A DNA stretch of 64,000 nucleotides from Siphonodentalium dalli (GCA_032622095.1 CP136063.1:279675426-279739425); one strand, 5' to 3'. Positions 32,720-46,429 are shown, counted from the first letter of the stretch. The notes: generated by a model from the letters alone, not told the origin. Translations and numbers: made by a program.

Positions 32720-34170
32720 TACATTTGGAAATCAGAGAATTACTCAAACTAGAAAAATGAAAATATTTCACCCGTACGTGTTTTTTGTTACATAGTTACA
32801 AATGCTTATCAGGGAATTACTCCAACTAGGAAAATGAAATAGTTCACACATCCTTGAATCTCTAATTTGAGCCTGTGCAGTGAAAACCTATGTCACCTAA
32901 ACATAAGTCAAGTCCAGAACTATACAGGATGGTCCACATATGTCCCAATATCCATATTATATGCCAGAATACAAAGATATTGGCACATACCCATTTTCTA
33001 GGATGGTCCCTTAAAATGATGAACCCCAAATTTGAGCCCGTGCAGTTTAAACCTAGGCAAACTATACATTAGTCATGTCCGGATGCATGATGGTCCAGCA
33101 ATGTCCCAACATCCATACTATATATATAATCCGATATAGGCACATAACAATTTTCTGTGATGGGCCCTTAAATTGGAGAACCCTGAATTTGAGCCCGTGC
33201 AGTGATAACCTATGTCAGCTATAAATGAGTCATGTCCAGATGCATGATGTCCAGATTTGTCCCAAAATAAATATTATATCTCAGAATCGAAAGATACAGG
33301 TACATAACAATTTTCCATGATGGGCCATTAAAATGGTGAACCCCAAATTTGAGCGAGTGCAGTTTAAGCCCAAGAAAACTGTACGTGAGTCATGCCCAGA
33401 TTCAGGATGGTCCAGGTATGTCCCAGCATCCATGTTATATGCCAGAATCTAAAGATATAGGCACACACTCATTCTTTATGATGGGCCCTTAAAATGGTGA
33501 ACCCCAAATTTGAGCCCGTGCAGTGAAAATCTATGTCTACTATACCTGAGTCATGTACATATACATGATGGTCCATATATGTCCCAATATCCACATTACA
33601 TCCAAGAATCCAAAGATATATGCACATAACAATTTTCCATGATGGGCCCTTAAAATGGTAAACCCCAAATTTGAGCCCCTCAAGTTTAAACCTAAGTAAA
33701 CTATACGTGAGTCATGCCCAGATGCAGGTCGGTCCAGATATGTCCCAACATCCATATTATATGCCAGAATTCAACGATATAGGGGCATACCCATTTTTTA
33801 TGCTGGGCCCTTACAATGGAGAACCCCAAATTTGAGCCCGTGCAGTGAAAACATATGTCAGCTTTTCCTGATTCATGTCCAGATACAGGAAGGTCCAAAT
33901 TTGTCCCAATATCCATATTAAATACCAGAATCTAAAGATATAGGTACACTTAAAATGGCGAACCCGAACCCCAAATTTGAGTCCGTGCAGTGAAAACATG
34001 TGCCACTTGGTTGTAAACATGACAACTTTAATACCAGTGGGGAAAACACAAGTTGCCCAGCATATCTACCAATGTAGATGACTATACATGAGTCAAGTCC
34101 GGATGCAGGATGGTCCAGCTAAGTCCCAATATCCATATCTTATGCCCAGAATCCAAAGGTATAGCACAAT
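32720..34170 (+). repeat. 158-bp array, left arm, about 8-9 copies
   Basis: CCCCAAATTTGAGCCCGTGC recurs near 33016, 33344, 33504, 33664 and 33825 among variants, with GATGGTCCAGATATGTCCCA, TATCCATATTATATGCCAGA and GATGGGCCCTTAAAATGG blocks in each unit. Frames on the minus strand that cross it are repeat-driven. Confidence 0.9.
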
Positions 34171-34179
34171 CATAATAGG

Positions 34180-34270
34180 GGTCTGCGAATCGGGGATTTT
34201 GCATCGAATCGAATCTCGATATCGAATCTCCTTCCTGATATCGACATCGAATCTCGAATCGAATCAGCTA
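34180..34270. repeat. TCGAATC/GATATCGA-rich block, left arm
   Basis: GCATCGAATCGAATCTCGAT and GATATCGACATCGAATCTCG repeat a TCGAATC core. The inverse lies at 44950-45055 and ends in the same CTGCGAA / TTCGCAGGTCCCTA boundary. Confidence 0.75.
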
Positions 34271-34599
34271 GTGGTTGACATTGTTTACCAGTGTGTAATT
34301 CGGTGTCTCATTACAAAAACTGCAAAATTCACTAGATACTATATAAAAATTTTAATCTTCTTAAACAGCAGTTGGAACTTGCATCTTTTTTAGGGAAATC
34401 ATGACATAGGCAAGTCACTCTCGGTCTCATTGGGGGTTTGGGATATGTTGCATTGAATTTCTATCTAGCTGTGTCATGGCGACTATTACACAAGAAGTGA
34501 CAGTATGACATTTAAAGACATGTAGTTCAATCAACGTATCACCAACCTCATGGAATTGAAGTAACTTGTCTACATTATTTAATAAAGATAACACAGAAT

Positions 34600-35180
34600 T
34601 TGACACACTTGGAAATGGGTACATCGTTATACTCAGGGAGCCTGATGGGTCTATTTGCACAATCGCATACGAAAGGTTTGATGCCCCAGATGTGTTACAC
34701 CCCAGGAACGTTCAAAGAAATCGGATTTCTTAAGTTCCGCATTCCTGGCGTTTTGGGGCCGGAGACCCCACAAAACCCAAAAAATGACTATTTGCACTTT
34801 TGAGTACAACGCTGATTTTTGTATTAATTGTGCTCCAGCAATTACTGATCAACAATACACAATTTCTGAAATAAATTTCCTGGCGATTTCATTTCAGAAA
34901 GGGGGTTTTGAAAGTATCCCCCAAAACCCCAAAAATTACTTCTATTTGCACTTTCGAGTACAAAGTTGATTTTCATATTAATAGTGCTCTAGTCATCACT
35001 GATTAATAATACACAATTTCTGAAACAAAATTCCTTGGCGTTTTCATTTCTGAATAGGGTTTTTTAAAGTGCCCCCAAAAAACTAGAAAATTAATTTCCT
35101 CAATAGTTATCCTGCTATCGCTAGTCATAATAACCTCGTTTAAGAAACGAAATTCCGTGCGTTTTCATTTAAGAAGCACA
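34600..35180. repeat. TTTCAGAAA-type 170-bp units, left arm, about 3 copies
   Basis: Units carry CAATACACAATTTCTGAAAT, TTCCTGGCGATTTCATTTC and ACTATTTGCACTTTTGAGTA. The flank GCATTCCTGGCGTTTTGGGG at 34740 is matched inverted at 44597. The right arm has about four such units (43925-44560). Confidence 0.85.
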
Positions 35181-35189
35181 TGCCACGTG

Positions 35190-35260
35190 AAACAATTGAC
35201 CCTACCCCAATAATACTTACTTATATAGGAGTAAGTATTATTGGGGTGGGTAATTTTTGT
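35190..35260. repeat. Short hairpin in the left arm
   Basis: TACCCCAATAATACTTAC near 35201 and GTAAGTATTATTGGGGTGGG near 35232 form an 18-base stem with a loop of about 14 bases. No partner was noticed in the right arm, so it may be a later insertion. Confidence 0.7.
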
Positions 35261-35689
35261 GCTGGGGGATATGTGTTAAGGAGATGGTGGGTTCGTGTTA
35301 AGTCCCAACGAAAACCCGAAAAAAAAAATTATTTGCACTGCCGTACGCACAGATAATATTTTTTCTTAATACTATCTCCACTATCATCATTGTTCGCAGA
35401 CCAAATGGTAAAAAAAAAACTTGGTCAGAGTCAATGGTGTAGTAACACCTAGCATTTCATATTCTCATATAAGCGATAAAACAATGCAATATTCCTTTTA
35501 ATTAAACGTGACTTTGTTAGGTATTTATTAAGCTGTACAATCATGTATTATGCGAAGCCTGTATTATATGAACACTTTCAGGTGGGACATTCCAATTTAT
35601 GATTCGATTTATTTGAAAGTATGTTGTTGCTATATAACAGGATACCTAAACACCGGACTCACCCCATAGGATAAATGATGTGTCCCTAT

Positions 35690-36150
35690 CATGGGCACAA
35701 TCCTGCACAATGGGGAAAAACAAGTTCGCGCGAATCAATGTCAAGTATGACCGCATTGGGAATTTCTTCGAAAGCTGCAGAACTATATAGACATTTGAAG
35801 CGAGGACGATGACAGATTTATGTCAAGTATAAACACGGGCAGAATTGATTGCTGGTGTCAGAACCCGGCTGAACAACATTCGCATTGAAGTAGTGTCATT
35901 CAACTATCGGCGCCAACTCAACAATCCTACACAATGGGGAAAAACAAGTTCGCGCGAATCAATGTCAAGTATGACTGCGTTGGGAATTTCTTCGAAAGCT
36001 GCAGAACTATATAGAGATTTGAAGCGAGGACGATGACAGATTTATGTCAAGTATAAACACGGGCAGTATTGATTGCTGGTGTCAGAACCCGACTGAACAA
36101 CATTCGCATTGAAGTAGTGTCATTCAACTATCGGAGCCAACTCAAGAGTT
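35690..36150. repeat. 224-bp tandem duplication, left arm
   Basis: CAAGTTCGCGCGAATCAATG starts near 35721 and again near 35945; the following TTCGAAAGCTGCAGAACTAT and GGTGTCAGAACCCG blocks repeat with few changes. Confidence 0.85.
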
Positions 36151-36159
36151 ATTCATGAG

Positions 36160-37020
36160 TTGATATCCAACGTCATGGGTGTTTTCAAAAGTGGGCGAGC
36201 AACTCTCCATGACCCGTTTTCTAATTGATTTTACAGAAAAACTTTCGTCGCGTATACTTTCTGAGAACTACTTTCTGGAGAAGCCCTTTAGCTAAGATCT
36301 GTATTATTCTTGGTCAGAATCAATGGTGAAGTAACATCTAGCATTTCATATTCTCATATAACAGATAAAACAATGGAAAATCTATAATATGCAAAATTTT
36401 TGTCATTTTTTCGGGCAGAATCGGGGGAACAACATTTTCAAAATCCGCTTTGGGGGGAATTTTATGGAGGTCTTTCGAAAAAAGTCCTATTTACGTGCAT
36501 AGCTTTATTGTTTGTTATTTCGTTCCTTGTGAAATTATTAATATATTATTATTGTTGTCATTACAAAATAGCGGACAAAATGGTGTCCGGAAGTGGTAAA
36601 ATTGTGCAAATTTCGCTACATTTTACAAGATAATTTCCATTTTTTGTTTAAAAAAATGTACCATGCTAAATCGATATCTGATAGTAATGAGCCATATCAC
36701 GAGGATTGGCCCTTCAGTGTCCATCAAATTAAAATAGATTTAAAATACAATTTCGAAGAAAAATCAATTATTATTGTAATGCCCAGAAGGTAATTGAACT
36801 CACCCGTGTACTGAATACTGAATAACAATACGATGGCAGACATGAACCGCCCATTTTAGCAGAAACGATGGCATCAATATCGAAAATAGGGACAAAATGG
36901 CAACCGGCAGCAGTAAAATTGGGCAAGTTCGGCTAAAGGTCACCAGACTGTTTCCGTGGCATCAAAAATAAAAAAAATATTATTTTCATTAATTTATATT
37001 GTAACTAAATCTTCTCATAT
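36160..37020. repeat. Arm spacer with short matches to the right arm, no gene
   Basis: GACAAAATGGCAACCGGCAG near 36892 resembles the inverse of TTTCGGTTGCCATTTTGTCC near 43504. The rest is AT-rich and not clearly matched. Confidence 0.45.
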
Positions 37021-37029
37021 AATTTATAG

Positions 37030-37560
37030 CCAACAGTGCTATATGCCATGAAATGAGTGTCAAAAGCCACCAAACTTGTATCCAATCATATCCAATGAGT
37101 TTCCAAAACCACTTAACGAGTGTCATCTAAGGAGCTAAAGTCCACGCATCTGGGGTCTCAAACCACCATCTTAATTAATATAGTATACCAAACCAACACA
37201 GTCCATAGAACGGGCACTGCCAATTGCCAACCAGTGTCCCGAACCACCCAATACGCATCCCAATCGACCCAACTAGTGTCGCAAACCATCAAATGGTTCC
37301 CAAACACGCCGTGATGAGTAATCCAAACCATCCAACGATTGACACCATATATCATCCAGAGAATGTCCCAAATCATGCACGCGGTGTTCCAAACCTCACA
37401 ACGAGCATCTCAAATTATCAATTGAGAACCCCACACCATCCCATGTGTGTCCAATAAAACCAATCAATGAGTGTTCATACCCATCCAATGGCCGTCCCAT
37501 GCAACATGACGATTGCCTCAAACCACCCGGACCAAGAATGTCTAAAAACAATCCGCCTGG
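37030..37560. repeat. CCAAACCA minisatellite, left arm
   Basis: Degenerate units of about 33-35 bp with CAAACCACCCAATGAGTGTC-like consensus. The inverse (GGACACTCATTGGATGGTTT) fills 41930-43330. Frames across it are incidental. Confidence 0.8.
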
Positions 37561-37562
37561 TC

Positions 37563-38410
37563 GTCGCGTGAGAACCAGAAGGTTCTAACTACCATTACTC
37601 AATTTTAGAGAAAATCGACATTGAAATTTTGAGCACCGGAATTTCGTACTAAAACCCATTTGTTATATGCGCGGAAGTTATATGTTGTGCCCATGGTCGG
37701 ACTTTATGTACATGCGTGTGATATGTAAAAATGCGTTTGCAGATAGAACCATTTGCACACAGAATGGTCAGATTCTGTGCGGATCAGAATGCCCTAGTAG
37801 ATAGGACACTGTGGCACAATAAATCACGGACCTTCTCAAACTTGTGAGTTCTATCTACGATAATCTCTGGATAACCACACTTCAAATTGTAGCCCGGGTT
37901 TTCATCTGACAAAAACCTCAGTCTGCAATGAAACCATGTCAGATTGACGATTGTGTCAGGTAGAAACTGGGACTATTCAATTTTGTGAATTCTATAACGA
38001 TTGTTTGGTGCAATATAATGAAGGAATTCGAATTGAATAAGCACAACCCAATGGTCAGTTAATAGACAGGATCAGACATATGTACGTGTAACTTGTAACG
38101 TGTGGTACTATTTTATTGTATAAATGTAATTGGTGCATCAAAAGTTTCAGCATTATATACCTGATTTATTAATATCAACGTCACAAGCAATGATATAGAA
38201 CAAGCCGAGATATTTCCAAAAACTTAACCCTCCCCATAAACTGATTTTCTATCTGAAAATACCTGTCAAGTCAGAATAGCCCGTTTTCATTCCGTTTTGT
38301 CAACCAATTCAGAGTCTTATCATATATCATGGAATTAGCATGTATCTGAGGAGGTTTGTGTTATGGTAGAGTCTATTTTGTTTAAATATTTGATGTTTTG
38401 GAGGTAAATT
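37563..38410. repeat. Inner arm segment, left
   Basis: GTCGCGTGAGAACCAGAAGG at 37563 is the inverse of the block at 41897-41924 with one mismatch over 28 bases. At the far end, 38321-38410 pairs with 41105-41198, including AGGAGGTTTGTGTTATGGTA. GATAGAACC/GTTCTATCTAC blocks recur in both arms (for example near 37744, 37849, 41424 and 41487). Confidence 0.8.
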
Positions 38411-39365
38411 GGCTATTATTTTTATAGGAAATGTTTTTGAAAAATTTCCATGACTTTGTCAGTTTTATGGATACAGCTGCATAACATACACCACAATAAG
38501 CACAAATTCTTCCCCAATATCAGACATGAAATGCTATAATCATGTACCAGACCAGAATTAAGAAATAAAGTAACACTTAACCCTACACCAAGATCGTGTT
38601 CTCAATGCTTTCAATTTTATACTAAACTCGAAAGGTCATTCGTACTAGTTGACAGAAGATTCATATAATAAATTGCAATTGTTCTGCCCACGGATTATGT
38701 AATCTAATCTTCACCGTCACTGTCAAATGTGACGGTATCAGTCAATAGATATTCTGTGCAGAATCTTACAGGAAGAATGATTCAAACAACGCAGGCTATA
38801 TATAATTGGCCGTCCATCCATAAAGTGCTACACTGGGAGTGGTTGATTTGGCAACGTTTGCAAGTCTCCACTGTTTTGCTATCATATTGGCTTTTTTGAG
38901 TGCAGAATTAAAGATTCATAACACGGTGGAAGTGCAGAAATATCAACTACCTTTTGCTGATTCTCGAACTTCTGCTGAAAGTTTACCCACCTAGCTTAAT
39001 TCACTTTTCTCGAATGTGGACCATACATGTATAAGGCTTGCAAAATGGCAACAAGTTTTTACATATATCTCGAACATTATTCTCTGCGTTTCCGAAAATG
39101 CAGCAAATTGTGACTAACTTGGTTATTATACATGTTAGCTAAGCAACTGATAACTAAGTGTTCTATTTTGGTTGTCTCATTTCCTTATGGGGCATAACAA
39201 ATAAATTTTAAAGTTGCATTATCTGGTTTTTTTTCTCGAGAACCTCTTTGGATACTGGCTATATATTTTTTATAAATGGGCAGAACTTTGAAATGGAACT
39301 GAAATTAATCATAATCTGTGGCCATTCAGACCTACTGCGATACACATTGATCAACACGATATAGG
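38411..39365. other. Central single-copy sequence of the foldback
   Basis: About 950 bp of AT-rich sequence without recognised genes or repeats. It is not mirrored on the right side. Confidence 0.5.
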
Positions 39366-40770
39366 GTGGACCGTGGAGGTCAAGGTGGCAACATGGGAGT
39401 TACCGAGGTGAATATGTATAAAGGGAGTTACTGTATGGTCATGAATGATGTAAATAGGTGTACATGATTAGCAATATGGTCATGAAAGGGGTGGGCATGG
39501 TGAGATGTATATGTATGCAAGGAGTGAGTGTATGGTCGTGTGTGAGGTGAATAGGTACACAGGGAGTGACTGTATGGTTTTTGTTATGGTTATGACTACC
39601 CAGTACATGTGTACATAATGTGGCTTAATGGGCATTGGTGTGGTTTATGTAATTAACGAGAGTACATACATGGTAATATGTCTGTTTATGTATATATGGA
39701 GTGACTGCATGGTCATGGTGGGATCCACATGTGTACATTGTGTGGTTGTATTGGCATGGGTAGGTGTATATGTATATGATGTACATGTGTTGGCTGTATG
39801 ATCATGGGTGGGGTGAATGTATAAATCGATGTGCAGCTATGTTTTCAGGGACTCACTGTATGGCCAATGGTGAGGTGAACAGGTATACAAGGAGTGACTG
39901 TATGATCATGAATGTGGTGAATAGGTATACATGGAGTGACTACAATGTCATGTATATGGTCATGGGTCAAGTGTAGGAGTATACCTAACATAGTGGGCCT
40001 GCATGGCTGTATGGTCATGTGTATGGTGTACGGGTAATGGTTATGGAGAGGTATGTGCATAAAGATAGTGGCTATATAGCCATTAGTGAGGTGCATATGT
40101 TTAACTGGAGTGATTATATGGTCATGGTTGGGAGTATATGTATAACTTGCGTGGCTATTTTGCCATGGGTTTGGTGAACATGTATACAGCGAGTGACCGA
40201 TGACCAATGGTGGGGTGTATAGGTATACAATGATTGACTGTATGATCAGGAATGCGTTGAATAGGTACACAGGGCTGACTATATGGTCATGGGTCAGGTG
40301 TATGAGTATACCTAGTGTGCCAACATGTGTGCATGGCGTTATTGGCATGCATGTGTGGGGGTGTACACTGTACATGTATACATGAGTGTGGATATATATG
40401 GTCATGGCGAGTGGCTATATGGCCAATGGTGATATGCATATGTATACATGTACATGGAGTGACTCTATTGTCATGGATGATGGGGTGTGTATATTTATCT
40501 CGAATGGCTATTTTGGCCATGGCGAATAGGCATACGGGGATTGACTGTATGGACAATGGTGAGATAAATAGGCATACAAGCATTGACTTATGACCATGAA
40601 AGTGGTGAATAGGTATACAGGGTTTGACTATATGGTCACGGTTCAGGTGTATGTGTATATAGTGAGTGACTATCTTGCCATTTGTGTGGTGTTTATGCGT
40701 ATATATATGGAGTGACTGTATGTTACTGGGTTGGTTGTACATGTGTACCTTGGGTCGCTATTGCTTTCCA
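39366..40770. repeat. Minisatellite at the centre of the foldback
   Basis: Degenerate units of about 40-45 bp with GGAGTGACTGTATGGTCATG and GGTGAATAGGTATACA blocks (for example 39523 and 39564; 39889 and 39933). The loop of the giant inverted repeat falls inside it. Open frames on both strands are repeat-driven. Confidence 0.8.
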
Positions 40771-41930
40771 CAATAACTCAACGATATAGTAGTATATAGT
40801 TCTCCATGTTGATGGCGTTTATGCACGATGGAGGAAACGTTAAATGATTCCCCCTGATAATAGTTAATCAATATTTATGCTAATGGGCAAGTGATTCACG
40901 TCAGTGATATCAGGATGTCAAATATACATAAAATTACACTTATTGGGTTCCATTCCATCACGGGTAATGATTACCTTCCAAAAAGGAAAAAACACTTGTC
41001 TGGAAGTTGCGGAAAGACGATCAAAATATATTTAGGAACGAATTGAGTTTGGGACAGTGACACGCTTACACACTTAACTTAAAAATAATCAAAACTTTTA
41101 GCTAATTCACCCACAAAAATCAAATATTTAAACAAAAATAGACTCTACCATAACATAAACCTCCTCAGATACATCCTAATTCCATGATATATTACAATAC
41201 GCTGGGACAAGTAATGACAACGGCTCAGCATGGCTTTGTATTTTTGAGCTAAATCGGGATTCGTTAGGTCTAAGGTCAAATCGGGCAGTGCAAGTTGATA
41301 CACCCGACATAACTCGAAGGTCTAACTCACACGCATAACTTGACGAGTACTTAAATCACTCTATCAAAAGTAGATGGAACACTATGAAGAAACACATCAA
41401 TCACTCGCCCGTAGAGCAAGAACGTTCTATCTACACGCACAAGGTCTAAGTGGAAATCCTAGGATTGAAAATCACAATGTCAGGACGTTCTATCTACAAT
41501 ATAGCTCACAAAAGTGTCTTATTGACTTGATCTTGATACTTTTGTAGGTTGAAGAGGTAAATAGTATTCAAGGGAACATTTATATTGGGCTATACCGTAA
41601 TAATGTTGAAACGTTATAATATTTATCTCATATTATTGTCGAGACAACACAATTCACATTTCGTCGACAGCCATTCGCCAAACTTACATCACGTGACGCG
41701 GAACTGCCGATCCTATTGGCTCTGTAGATAGAACCATCTTGCTCTACCAAAAGAATGCCGATTGGAGATAGAACGTATTTGCACAGCATTTTGTGTGAAA
41801 ACTGGGACTCGAGGTCATGTGGTCATGCGTTTAACGGACAGATTATGAGCTGCCGGTTCTATCGGTACCAATAACTCATTTTCCCGCCAAAATACAGTTA
41901 GAACCTTCTGGTTCCCACGCGACGTGGTGT
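40771..41930. repeat. Inner arm segment, right
   Basis: It contains the inverse partners of 38321-38410 (41105-41198) and 37563-37590 (41897-41924), plus several GTTCTATCTAC/GTAGATAGAAC copies. The part before 41100 is AT-rich and unmatched. Confidence 0.65.
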
Positions 41931-43330
41931 CTAAAACCACCCCATGCAGAATGTCCCACACCATCGAATGATTGTCACAACTATTATACAAAATCATCCA
42001 TCGGATATCTCGAACAACCCAGCGAGTGTCTCTTGGTTTGGATTTTAAACCCATTGGGTGGTTTGGAACACTCATTTGATGGTCTTAATCCTTGACCGTA
42101 GCTTCTTGACATTTTGCGAAAATCCTGTGCCATAGGGTGCATCGCATATATAAGGAAATGCATTGGCCTAACATTACTTACCTTGGCCATGTGAGTCACA
42201 GAATTCTCATAACATATGCAGGACTCCCTATGGGAGACCCGCATACATGTATATGGGAGAATGCATGGCACAGGATCATTAATGCTGTATCAGCACATCA
42301 CCCGCCATGAAAGGGTTGAATACTCGGAGGAGGGTTTTGTACACTTGTTTAAATGTATTGAGATGCAAGTTAGTAGATGGTTTATGACACCATTTGGATG
42401 GATTGGGAACTCAATGGCTGGTTTGTTATACTAGTTGTATGGTTTGGGTCACTCGGTGGGTGGTTGTAACACCCATTGCATGGTTTGAGACAACAGTTGA
42501 ATTGGTTTGGACACTCGACTTGGATATGGGACACACGTGTGGTTGAATGTCATATAAATTTGTCGATTTATTCAATGATTGGGCCATTTTATAAATTGAG
42601 ACGACTTTTGGTGGTTTGAACCTATTTGGTTAGGAACACCAGTTGCATTGTTTGGGGCACTACTAGTACCATGCACTGTGATTTGGAACAACAGTTGCAG
42701 GGTTGCGACACTGATCGGGTGAATGAGACACTCCTTGGATGGCCTGTGATACCCATTGTGTGGGTTAGGGTACCAGATGCATGGTTTGGGGGACTATCTG
42801 TGCTGGTCGGGAATCAGGTGCATATCGTACAGGGCACTACTTAATTGTTTGTGCCACCCGTTGGATAGTTTGAGGCCAATTGGGTGGTTTTTGACACTAG
42901 ATGTGCATATGGGACACACGAATGGTGGAATGAGACACTCATTTGTCGACTGGTTCACTGATTGGGCCCTGGAATGGATTGAGACGACAGTTGGTGGTTT
43001 GGGACACCCGTTGTATGACATAGAACTCTCTTCGGATGGCCCGGGACAAAAAATTTGGTGCATATGGGACACTCTTTTCCTTTCGAACATTCGCTGGATT
43101 GTTTGGGACACTCATTTGGTGGTTTGGGGCATTCATTGGATGGATTGGCCCGCTCATTGTATAATTTGGATCACGCGTTGGATGGTTAGGGACACTCATT
43201 TTTGGTAGTTTGGGACAAAACCTGTGTAGTTTGGAACGTTCGTTGAATTGTTTGGGGCACTACCATGCGCTGTGGTTTGGAACAATCGTTGCAGGGCTAC
43301 GACAATACTCGTGGTAATTTAGATGGCACG
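41930..43330. repeat. CCAAACCA minisatellite inverted, right arm
   Basis: Degenerate GGTTTGGGACACTCATTGGA-like units for about 1.4 kb, against 0.5 kb on the left. Interrupted by a TTAA element at 42085-42318. Internally it holds two similar stretches (AATGAGACACTC...TTGGGC near 42540 and 42930) suggesting a larger unit of about 390 bp. Confidence 0.8.
42085..42318. mobile_element. Diverged CCCTTTCATG-type element inside the right arm
   Basis: TTAATCCTTGACCGTAGCTT on the left, CCCGCCATGAAAGGGTTGAA on the right; two partial hairpins (about 42125-42160 and 42190-42275). It has no partner in the left arm, so it was inserted after the arms formed. Confidence 0.65.
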
Positions 43331-43924
43331 TGATACTCATTGTGTAAAGCACTTCAACTGTTGACTTCCGATTGCCATTTTCGTCATCATTTTTGAAAAC
43401 TCGGGTTTTGACTTACTGTTATCGTATTAGGATTGGACATCATGTATGGTGACGCAACTGGCACCTACGGTGAAAGTTACTGTAAAATGCTCTTTTTGTT
43501 ACTTTCGGTTGCCATTTTGTCCTCCATTTTGTCCTCTTTTTTTCAGTCAAATTATGCAGGAAAAATGACAGGCATATGGCATGGAATCAAGAACAATAGG
43601 TTTTTGCTGAACATGTATGTAGTGAGTGGGGTATACTCCCGGAAATCGCCGCCATATTGTCCGGAACATACACTGTCACCTTTTAACGTCTAAATAGTTT
43701 GAGTAGACATCCTTACGAAAAATGAATGAAGTTTAATCCTGGGGGTGTGCACGTTTGATCGACCTGGTTCCCGGACTAAAATTTCAATTTTCGTTTTCTT
43801 TCATGTTTTACTACATTGTTTTATAATAAAAAATACGAATTTTCCTCCCTGAAACGCGCGGAACGTTTGTGGTCAGTAGATTTGTATATTTATATAAATT
43901 TTTCCCGGTTCACCTTAAAATTGT

Positions 43925-44740
43925 GCTTTGTATTCGACAGTATGTGAAAATAAAAGTTTTTTTTTGTATTTTGGGTACATTCAGAAACCCCTTCTGAAAT
44001 GAAAACGCCAGGAAATTTCATTTCAGAAATTGTGTATCATCGATCAGTGATGATTATGGCACTATTAATACAAAAATCAGCTTTGTACTCGAAAGTGCAA
44101 ATAGAAGTAATGTTTTGTGGTTTTGGGGGTACTATCAGAAACCCCCTTCTGAAATGAAAACGCCAGGAAATTTCATTTCAGAAATTGTGTATCATCGATC
44201 AGTGATGATTATGGCACTATTAATACAAAAATCAGCTTTGTACTCGAAAGTGCAAATAGAAGTAATGTTTTGTGGTTTTGGGGGTACTATCAGAAACCCC
44301 CTTCTGAAATGAAAACGCCAGGAAATATTGTTTCAGAAATTGTGTATTATTGATCAGTGATTGCTGGAGCACTATTAATATAAAAATCAGCTTTGTACTC
44401 AAAAATGCAAATAGAAGTGATTTTTGGGGTTTTATGGGTACGATCAGAAACCCCCTTCTGAAATGAAAACGCCAGGAAATTTCGTTTCAGAAATTGTGTA
44501 TTATTGGTCAGTGATTGCTGGAGTACTAATAATATAACAAATCAGCTTTGTACTCAAAAGTGCAAATAGTCATTTTTTGAGTTTTTGTGGGGTCTCCGGC
44601 CCCAAAACGCCAGGAATGCGGAACTTAAGAAATCGGATTTCTTCAAACGTTCTTGGGGTGGAACAAATCTGGGGCATCAAATCTTTCGTACGCAATTGTG
44701 CAAATAGAACCCAGCAGGCTCTCGGACAATTACAGCTATA
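43925..44740. repeat. TTTCAGAAA-type units inverted, right arm, about 4 copies
   Basis: CCCCTTCTGAAATGAAAACG, AGAAATTGTGTATCATCGAT and AAAATCAGCTTTGTACTCGA repeat about every 170 bp. Two neighbouring copies are almost identical over 170 bp (44000-44165 and 44165-44330). Confidence 0.85.
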
Positions 44741-44949
44741 TAATTGTTGTAGTCCGATACCAATGGTAGTTATAGTTATCTGATAAACTGTTCACACCAC
44801 AATAGATCAAACACCAACATGCACGTTTATTCTGAATGACATACATTCAAAATTACCTATGTTGGCTAACTTGGCAACCTTGTGCTTCAATTTTTGTGAG
44901 TTCATATCATTTGCATATGTTATCTAGACGCAAAAAAACGAGACTACAC

Positions 44950-45055
44950 CAAAGTAACACCGATTCGAACATATCCGAATCAGCAGACCGATTCGGTGTC
45001 GATCTCGAATCGGGTGCCCGATATCGACATCGAATATTCGCAGGTCCCTAAATCA
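44950..45055. repeat. GAATC/GATATCGA-rich block, right arm
   Basis: Inverse of 34180-34270, with CGATATCGACATCGAATATT and TCGCAGGTCCCTA boundary. Confidence 0.7.
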
Positions 45056-45061
45056 TAACAT

Positions 45062-45830
45062 TTTTTTTATGATAGCCCTTAAAATGGTGAACCCCAAATT
45101 TGAGCACGTGCAGTAAAAACATATGTCAGCTTTTCCTGATTCATGTCCAGATACAGGAGGGTCCCGATATGTCCCAATATCCATATTGCATGCCAGAATC
45201 TAAGATATAGGCACATATCCATTTTTTATGATGGGCCCTTAAAATGGTGAACCCCAAATTTGAGCCCGTGCAGCGAAAACCTATGTCAACTATACCGAGT
45301 CATGTCCAGATGCAGGACGGTCCAGATATGTCCCAATATCCATATTTTATTACATAATCCAAAGATATAGGCCATTATAATTTTCTATAATGGGCCCTTA
45401 AAATGGTAAACCCCAAATTTGAGCCGTTTAAACGGAAGTAAACTATACCTGAGTCATGTCCAGATGCAGGATGATCCAGATATGTCCCCATATCCATATT
45501 ATATGCCAGAATCCAACGATATAGTCACATACCAATCCTTTATGATGGACCCTTAAAATTGTGAATCCCAAAGTTGAGCTCGTGCAGTGGAAACATATGC
45601 CAAATCTATGTCAACTATACCCGAGTCATATCCAGATGCAGGATGGTCCAGATGTGACCCAATATTCATATTATATGCCAGAATCCAAAGATATAGGCAC
45701 ATAACAATTTTCTATGATGGGCCCTTAAAATGGTAAACCCCAAATTTGAGCCCGTGCAGGTGTAACCTAAGTAAACTATTCTCCCGATATTCAAATTAGA
45801 TGCCAGAACCCCAAATTTGAGCCAGTGCGG
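45062..45830 (+). repeat. 158-bp array in the same direction as the left arm
   Basis: About five units with AAAATGGTGAACCCCAAATT and GATGTGACCCAATATTC variants. The orientation equals that of 32720-34170, not inverted, so the right arm contains its own local inversion: the inverted array follows at 46757-46893 and 49252-50310. Confidence 0.85.
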
Positions 45831-46429
45831 GGGGGGGTGAAAAATAAAAATTCCGGCACGTATGTCGGGGTGGGTGGTCAATTGTGGGTGGGTGGTCAAA
45901 ACCACCAACAAGCAATTTTGTCCGCAACTAAAAACAAAATTTCCTGCTTGTTATTTTAGTGTTTTGGCAATGAGTTGGGCTTCAAAACCACTTTGAATGA
46001 GAGAAATAATGTAACTCTAACTGGTAAACTGACTGCAGACAGTTATCCAGTTGTATTTTTTATAAATGGGTGTTAGTCCATGGGAAATTCGAACGTGATC
46101 CTGCATGAGCGATTTTTAAAAAGCAAAGTCTGCCTTTTGATGTTAAACCGAGCTAATCAAATATACACACTTGTAATAAAATATACTGACTGTAGACTTA
46201 TTCAGTTTTGTATCACAGGAGGGTGCAGCTGATAAGTTATATCTTATACACTGAACAGCACTAAGGGAATTGTCATATAAACAACAACCATTATCATAAC
46301 AAAATTATCTTGTTTTAGAATAATCTGCATATAAAACAAACACAAATAACATTTAGCATAAAGGTATAAAAGAAAAATAAGAGGAATGCTCATCACTATA
46401 AAACTATGAAACAGCAACTGGGCTCAGCT

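Noticed and set aside
39764-40742. Histidine/threonine/isoleucine-rich frames up to 186 codons at the foldback centre
   Set aside because: They are produced by the degenerate GGTGTATAGGTATACA minisatellite; composition follows the repeat, no domain.
42756-43208. 150-codon tryptophan/glycine-rich frame
   Set aside because: It lies in the CCAAACCA minisatellite of the right arm and follows its 33-35-bp period only loosely; the opposite strand is open too, and no domain is recognisable.
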